Shown one piece after another: positions 4,744 through 7,438 of a stretch of DNA of 7,438 nucleotides (position 1 is its first letter; every line of letters starts with the position of its first letter). The notes below the pieces were generated by a model. The model was given only the letters and a program-made list of their open reading frames with translations, was not told where the DNA came from and did no database searches. The position numbers were made by a program, and so were the translations under genes. This DNA is from Prolixibacteraceae bacterium (lineage in GTDB: Bacteria; Bacteroidota; Bacteroidia; Bacteroidales; Prolixibacteraceae), in contig DAIDJX010000167.1 in NCBI GenBank assembly GCA_027451165.1, positions 1-7,438 on the forward strand, given 5' to 3'.

Positions 4744-5652
4744 TTAATTGCTGAACATATTCCTTACGGAATTCGGGTATTTGCCGGATCCGGACCCATC
4801 CCCGAATCCGAAGTTGAGGAAGATTTCATGCGAATTGGTATTCCACGGACTCAGGATCTGGTCGTTCATATTGGATTTGAAGGCATAGCCGAAATGAATA
4901 TTTTTGAGGACTTTCATCCCGGCCATGAAATTCAGGTCATGGTAATCGGTGTAGGAACTTCCCAGCCAGAACTGATCTTTGTAAAAAGCGAGCACACCGG
5001 CTTCAATCCAGAAGGTCTTCTTCCAGTACCGCATCAGTACATTGGGTTTGAACCGGAAAGTTCTGGTTGGAATGGTATATTGGGCATACCCGTAATAATG
5101 CATTACCGGGTTAACCTCATCGAATTCGGAAATCGGTTTGCCAAGGTGGTTGGTGGACAAACCTACGATCAGTTTGTCCAATTGCAGCTCAGCACCGAAA
5201 TCAAAATCCAGCACCGTATGTGCGTAATCGTTCATGTGAACGGGATCGCTGGGATCTTCAAATTCCATCTTGGTTGCCTGTAAACGTTTGTGGACAGCCC
5301 CGGTACTTAAACCTAAGGAAAACGAGGAATTATCAGAGAGGCTGAACAAGCGGGCATACCGGAGTTTGATGTTCTGGGCAATGTCGTGTCCAATAATATC
5401 ATTGTACACCATTAAACCCAGCTTATTGTCGTTCAGGTTGACGCTGACATCTACAATTTGTGTCTGTGGCTCTTCGGCAAATCCCCAGAATTCATTGTTG
5501 TACAACAGGAAGACATTCACTTCGGGAGCCTGGATGAAGGATCCCGGGTTCAATCCGTCGCGGTAAAAAGGGTAATGGTTGATGTTGAGATCCTGCCCAA
5601 GGGTGAGCAGTGCCTGGATCATCAGTATGGAGAATATGATACACTTTTTCAT
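4744..5652 (-). CDS. PorP/SprF family type IX secretion-associated membrane protein
   Basis: This predicted outer-membrane beta-barrel belongs to the PorP/SprF family, members of which support type IX secretion, gliding or anchoring of secreted surface proteins. From ATG at 5652 it has 302 residues, usual for the family. Residues 1-19 (MKKCIIFSILMIQALLTLG) form a signal peptide. After it comes a family-like stretch NINHYPFYRDGLNPGSFI, then alternating aromatic/hydrophobic strands such as KLGLMVYNDIIGHD and SFSLGLSTGAVHKRL. The last strand SHEIFLNFGFG is followed by a polar tail rather than a terminal aromatic residue. A farther in-frame ATG at 5703 would put 17 extra residues before the signal peptide and overlap the upstream gene, so 5652 is preferred. 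The gene follows the OmpA-like gene by 23 nt, a pairing typical of Bacteroidetes; the specific cargo is unknown. Confidence 0.85.
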   Translation of the reverse strand: MKKCIIFSILMIQALLTLGQDLNINHYPFYRDGLNPGSFIQAPEVNVFLLYNNEFWGFAEEPQTQIVDVSVNLNDNKLGLMVYNDIIGHDIAQNIKLRYARLFSLSDNSSFSLGLSTGAVHKRLQATKMEFEDPSDPVHMNDYAHTVLDFDFGAELQLDKLIVGLSTNHLGKPISEFDEVNPVMHYYGYAQYTIPTRTFRFKPNVLMRYWKKTFWIEAGVLAFYKDQFWLGSSYTDYHDLNFMAGMKVLKNIHFGYAFKSNMNDQILSPWNTNSHEIFLNFGFGDGSGSGKYPNSVRNMFSN

Positions 5653-5675
5653 GGAAATAAATTCTTCAGTAATCC

Positions 5676-7438
5676 TTATTTGTTTAATATCACCACAAAG
5701 CAATCTTTAAAGCCACGTGCCTTTAACTGGTTCTTTAAGTTATCCGCCTCTTCCCAGGTTCCGAAATTCCCGATCTGGTACTTGTTCAATCCTGCGACTT
5801 TTTCCACCGTGACGCCATATTTGGCAACAAGGTCGGCAATGGCCGGATATTGTTTCTCAACTGTGATGTTTTGACTGGAAGCAATAATCTGGACCCTGTG
5901 CACAGGCATCCCAGGTTGTAGGGATTTAGTGGCCGGGGCAGCAGGGGCGCCTTTAGACTCTTCCCTGACCTTTCCGGCGTCATCCATAACAATGTCCGCC
6001 TGATTCCCTTTTGATTTTACCGTTTCATTCGGATTGGACGAAGAGGATACGTTGAAATTCATATTGGCCTGTGGTACCACCCTTCTGGCGGGAGCAGTTG
6101 TTTCCCTGGCAGGAACATCGGGAACTGCTGCAGGAACAGGTTGTTCGGTGATCTCTTCCCTTGGCTTGTTCTGGTTGTTATTTGCCCCCTGAAGCATGTT
6201 ATTATTCGCAGCCTGCTGGGTTCCCGGATAAACAGCGCCTCCCGGGTTTTTGTAATGCGCAATAAATTCTGTTCTGCGGTTCAACTGGTGGTCTTCCTCG
6301 GTAATGGCATTTGGAACAGCTGGCTTCGATTTACCGAAATTCCTCATTTTTAATTGGTTGGGATCTATACCTTTGCTGACCAGGTAGCTTTTAACGCTCA
6401 TTCCCCGCCTTTCTGACAATCCAACGTTGTATTCATCTGAACCACGTTCATCGCAATGGGAATCAAGGGTGATTTCCAGGTCCGGATTCAGTCTGAACAG
6501 CCTGACAATATAGTTCAGGTCGATGACCGACTGCGGTCGCAGGAAGAATTTGTCGTAATCATAGAAAATCAGTTTCAGCGGAGGTTCCGGGAAGGGATGT
6601 AATCCGAAGTTGGTGTCATACCCGGTATCCGTGCCAATTCGGAACGGCTTGTTGGCGGAAGGCGTATCCAGACTCTTCTGATCGGTATAGTAATTGTCTT
6701 TGCTGACCGTCAATGTAATGTGTTTGTTTCGCGGAACCTTGTCAAAGGTGAAATCGCCGTTGCCATTGGTTAAGGTCTGCGCCTGTGGTTTCCCGTCATA
6801 ACTCATGACAACTTTAGCCCCATCAATGGGTTTATGGGAAATTGAATCATAGACATTCCCCTTCAGGGTATAAAAAACGTCGACCGGCGGGCCTGATTCA
6901 GGCTTCATTTTCACCACCACGGTATCTTTGGTAAAACAGGGTATGTTCACCATTTGTGGTTCATAGCCATTACGGGTAAACTTGAAGGGATGTTCCTGGA
7001 GGTCACAGGGAAGATGGCCGATATTCAAAGGGGCCAGGCCATTTTTGTCAGTAAGTTTGGAAAAAGGATGGTGCAATTCCCCACCAGGCTGATTGGCAAT
7101 GTTCACATTTTCAATTCCTTTACCGGTCACCGCGTTAACGGTCTTGACCCATATCGGGTCCATGATCGAAAGGTTGGTGTAGTAAATATCATCGCCCTGG
7201 GTAAGGTTTTCGCGGTTGGTGCAGAAATAAGCCCCGATCATATTGTCGTTCATGATAAGGCTGAAGTCATCGGCAGTGGAATTGACCGGATGCCCCATGT
7301 TGATGGGGTCTTCAAAGAAGCCGTCCTTGATTACTGACCGGTAGATATCCAGTCCGCCCATGCCCACCAATCCGGAGGAAGCAAAGAACAGGATGGAATC
7401 TTTGAACAGGAAGGGGAACATCTCATCCTCGTCGGTAT
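5676..7438 (-). CDS. PD40 / beta-sandwich / OmpA / SPOR envelope protein, C-terminal part (5' end outside window)
   Basis: This is a large envelope protein, probably periplasmic or an outer-membrane lipoprotein, that ties the outer membrane to peptidoglycan. The frame is open through the right edge (TDEDE precedes the Met at 7421), so that Met is internal. Numbered from it: ILFFASSGLVGMGGLDIYRS (10-29) is a PD40/WD40-like propeller repeat and DDFSLIMN to DDIYYTNL another; 92-173 looks like a Cna-B-type sandwich; 184-252 is a carboxypeptidase-regulatory-like domain (LKGNVYDSISHKPIDGAKV); 283-390 is an OmpA domain with SHCDERGSDEYNVGLSERRG, its peptidoglycan-binding signature; 393-505 is a Pro/Asn/Ala-rich linker; 506-580 is a SPOR domain (HRVQIIASSQNIT to FVVILNK). 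The propeller/CRD/OmpA order recalls PorE of type IX secretion, but N-terminal TPRs, if present, are out of view. It lies 23 nt before the PorP-like gene. Confidence 0.88.
   Translation of the reverse strand, partial: TDEDEMFPFLFKDSILFFASSGLVGMGGLDIYRSVIKDGFFEDPINMGHPVNSTADDFSLIMNDNMIGAYFCTNRENLTQGDDIYYTNLSIMDPIWVKTVNAVTGKGIENVNIANQPGGELHHPFSKLTDKNGLAPLNIGHLPCDLQEHPFKFTRNGYEPQMVNIPCFTKDTVVVKMKPESGPPVDVFYTLKGNVYDSISHKPIDGAKVVMSYDGKPQAQTLTNGNGDFTFDKVPRNKHITLTVSKDNYYTDQKSLDTPSANKPFRIGTDTGYDTNFGLHPFPEPPLKLIFYDYDKFFLRPQSVIDLNYIVRLFRLNPDLEITLDSHCDERGSDEYNVGLSERRGMSVKSYLVSKGIDPNQLKMRNFGKSKPAVPNAITEEDHQLNRRTEFIAHYKNPGGAVYPGTQQAANNNMLQGANNNQNKPREEITEQPVPAAVPDVPARETTAPARRVVPQANMNFNVSSSSNPNETVKSKGNQADIVMDDAGKVREESKGAPAAPATKSLQPGMPVHRVQIIASSQNITVEKQYPAIADLVAKYGVTVEKVAGLNKYQIGNFGTWEEADNLKNQLKARGFKDCFVVILNK

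Noticed and set aside
4729..5283. 184-residue open frame on the plus strand, antisense to the PorP-like gene
   Set aside because: The minus-strand frame has a signal peptide and family sequence. The plus-strand frame has no recognisable domain and overlaps most of the coding sequence.

Overview
The window looks like chromosomal DNA of a Bacteroidota (Bacteroidetes) bacterium. The evidence is a PorP/SprF-type outer-membrane protein beside a PD40/OmpA protein (a type IX secretion/gliding signature), a long-form HisG, a fused HisB whose phosphatase half lacks the usual zinc-binding cysteines, start codons without Shine-Dalgarno sequences, and a candidate promoter of the Bacteroidetes type (TTG, 20 nt, TAnnTTTG-like). 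The order cannot be fixed from the sequence alone. All real genes lie on the minus strand, so transcription runs from high to low coordinates. Almost everything readable on the plus strand is antisense shadow.

From right to left (transcription order): (1) 5676-7438 is the C-terminal 586 residues or so of a large envelope protein with PD40-type propeller remnants, two beta-sandwich domains, an OmpA peptidoglycan-binding domain, a Pro/Asn-rich linker and a terminal SPOR domain. It is cut by the window edge. (2) 4744-5652 is a PorP/SprF family membrane protein 23 nt downstream, probably in the same operon. (3) 4506-4743 is a 238-bp intergenic region that reads as a complete translational attenuation leader for histidine biosynthesis: a promoter candidate, a 20-codon leader peptide with three His codons, an antiterminator segment at the end of that ORF and an intrinsic terminator 13 nt before hisG. 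(4) 3645-4505 hisG, 2336-3628 hisD, 1288-2334 hisC and 1-683 hisB (cut by the left edge) form the start of a histidine operon. HisG makes phosphoribosyl-ATP, HisB (dehydratase plus phosphatase) and HisC act in the middle and late steps, and HisD makes histidine.

The unusual part is at 701-1314. The hisC-hisB junction is interrupted by a 614-bp AT-rich cassette that encodes a four-helix-bundle (23S rRNA intervening-sequence type/Avd-like) protein. Its outer ends are 22-bp inverted repeats that match at 21 positions, and each end is itself a large stem-loop built from the same CCAATAATGAATATCC repeat. The repeats supply the final codons and the stop codon of both hisC and the four-helix gene. 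Removing exactly 701-1314 on paper joins hisC in frame to a short tail whose stop codon overlaps the hisB start (TAATG), which is what an uninterrupted operon would be expected to look like. This suggests insertion of a small, possibly mobile, repeat-flanked element at a gene 3' end without loss of the host reading frame.

There is no rRNA, tRNA, CRISPR array, transposase or reverse transcriptase in the window, and no gene-free stretch longer than 300 bp.
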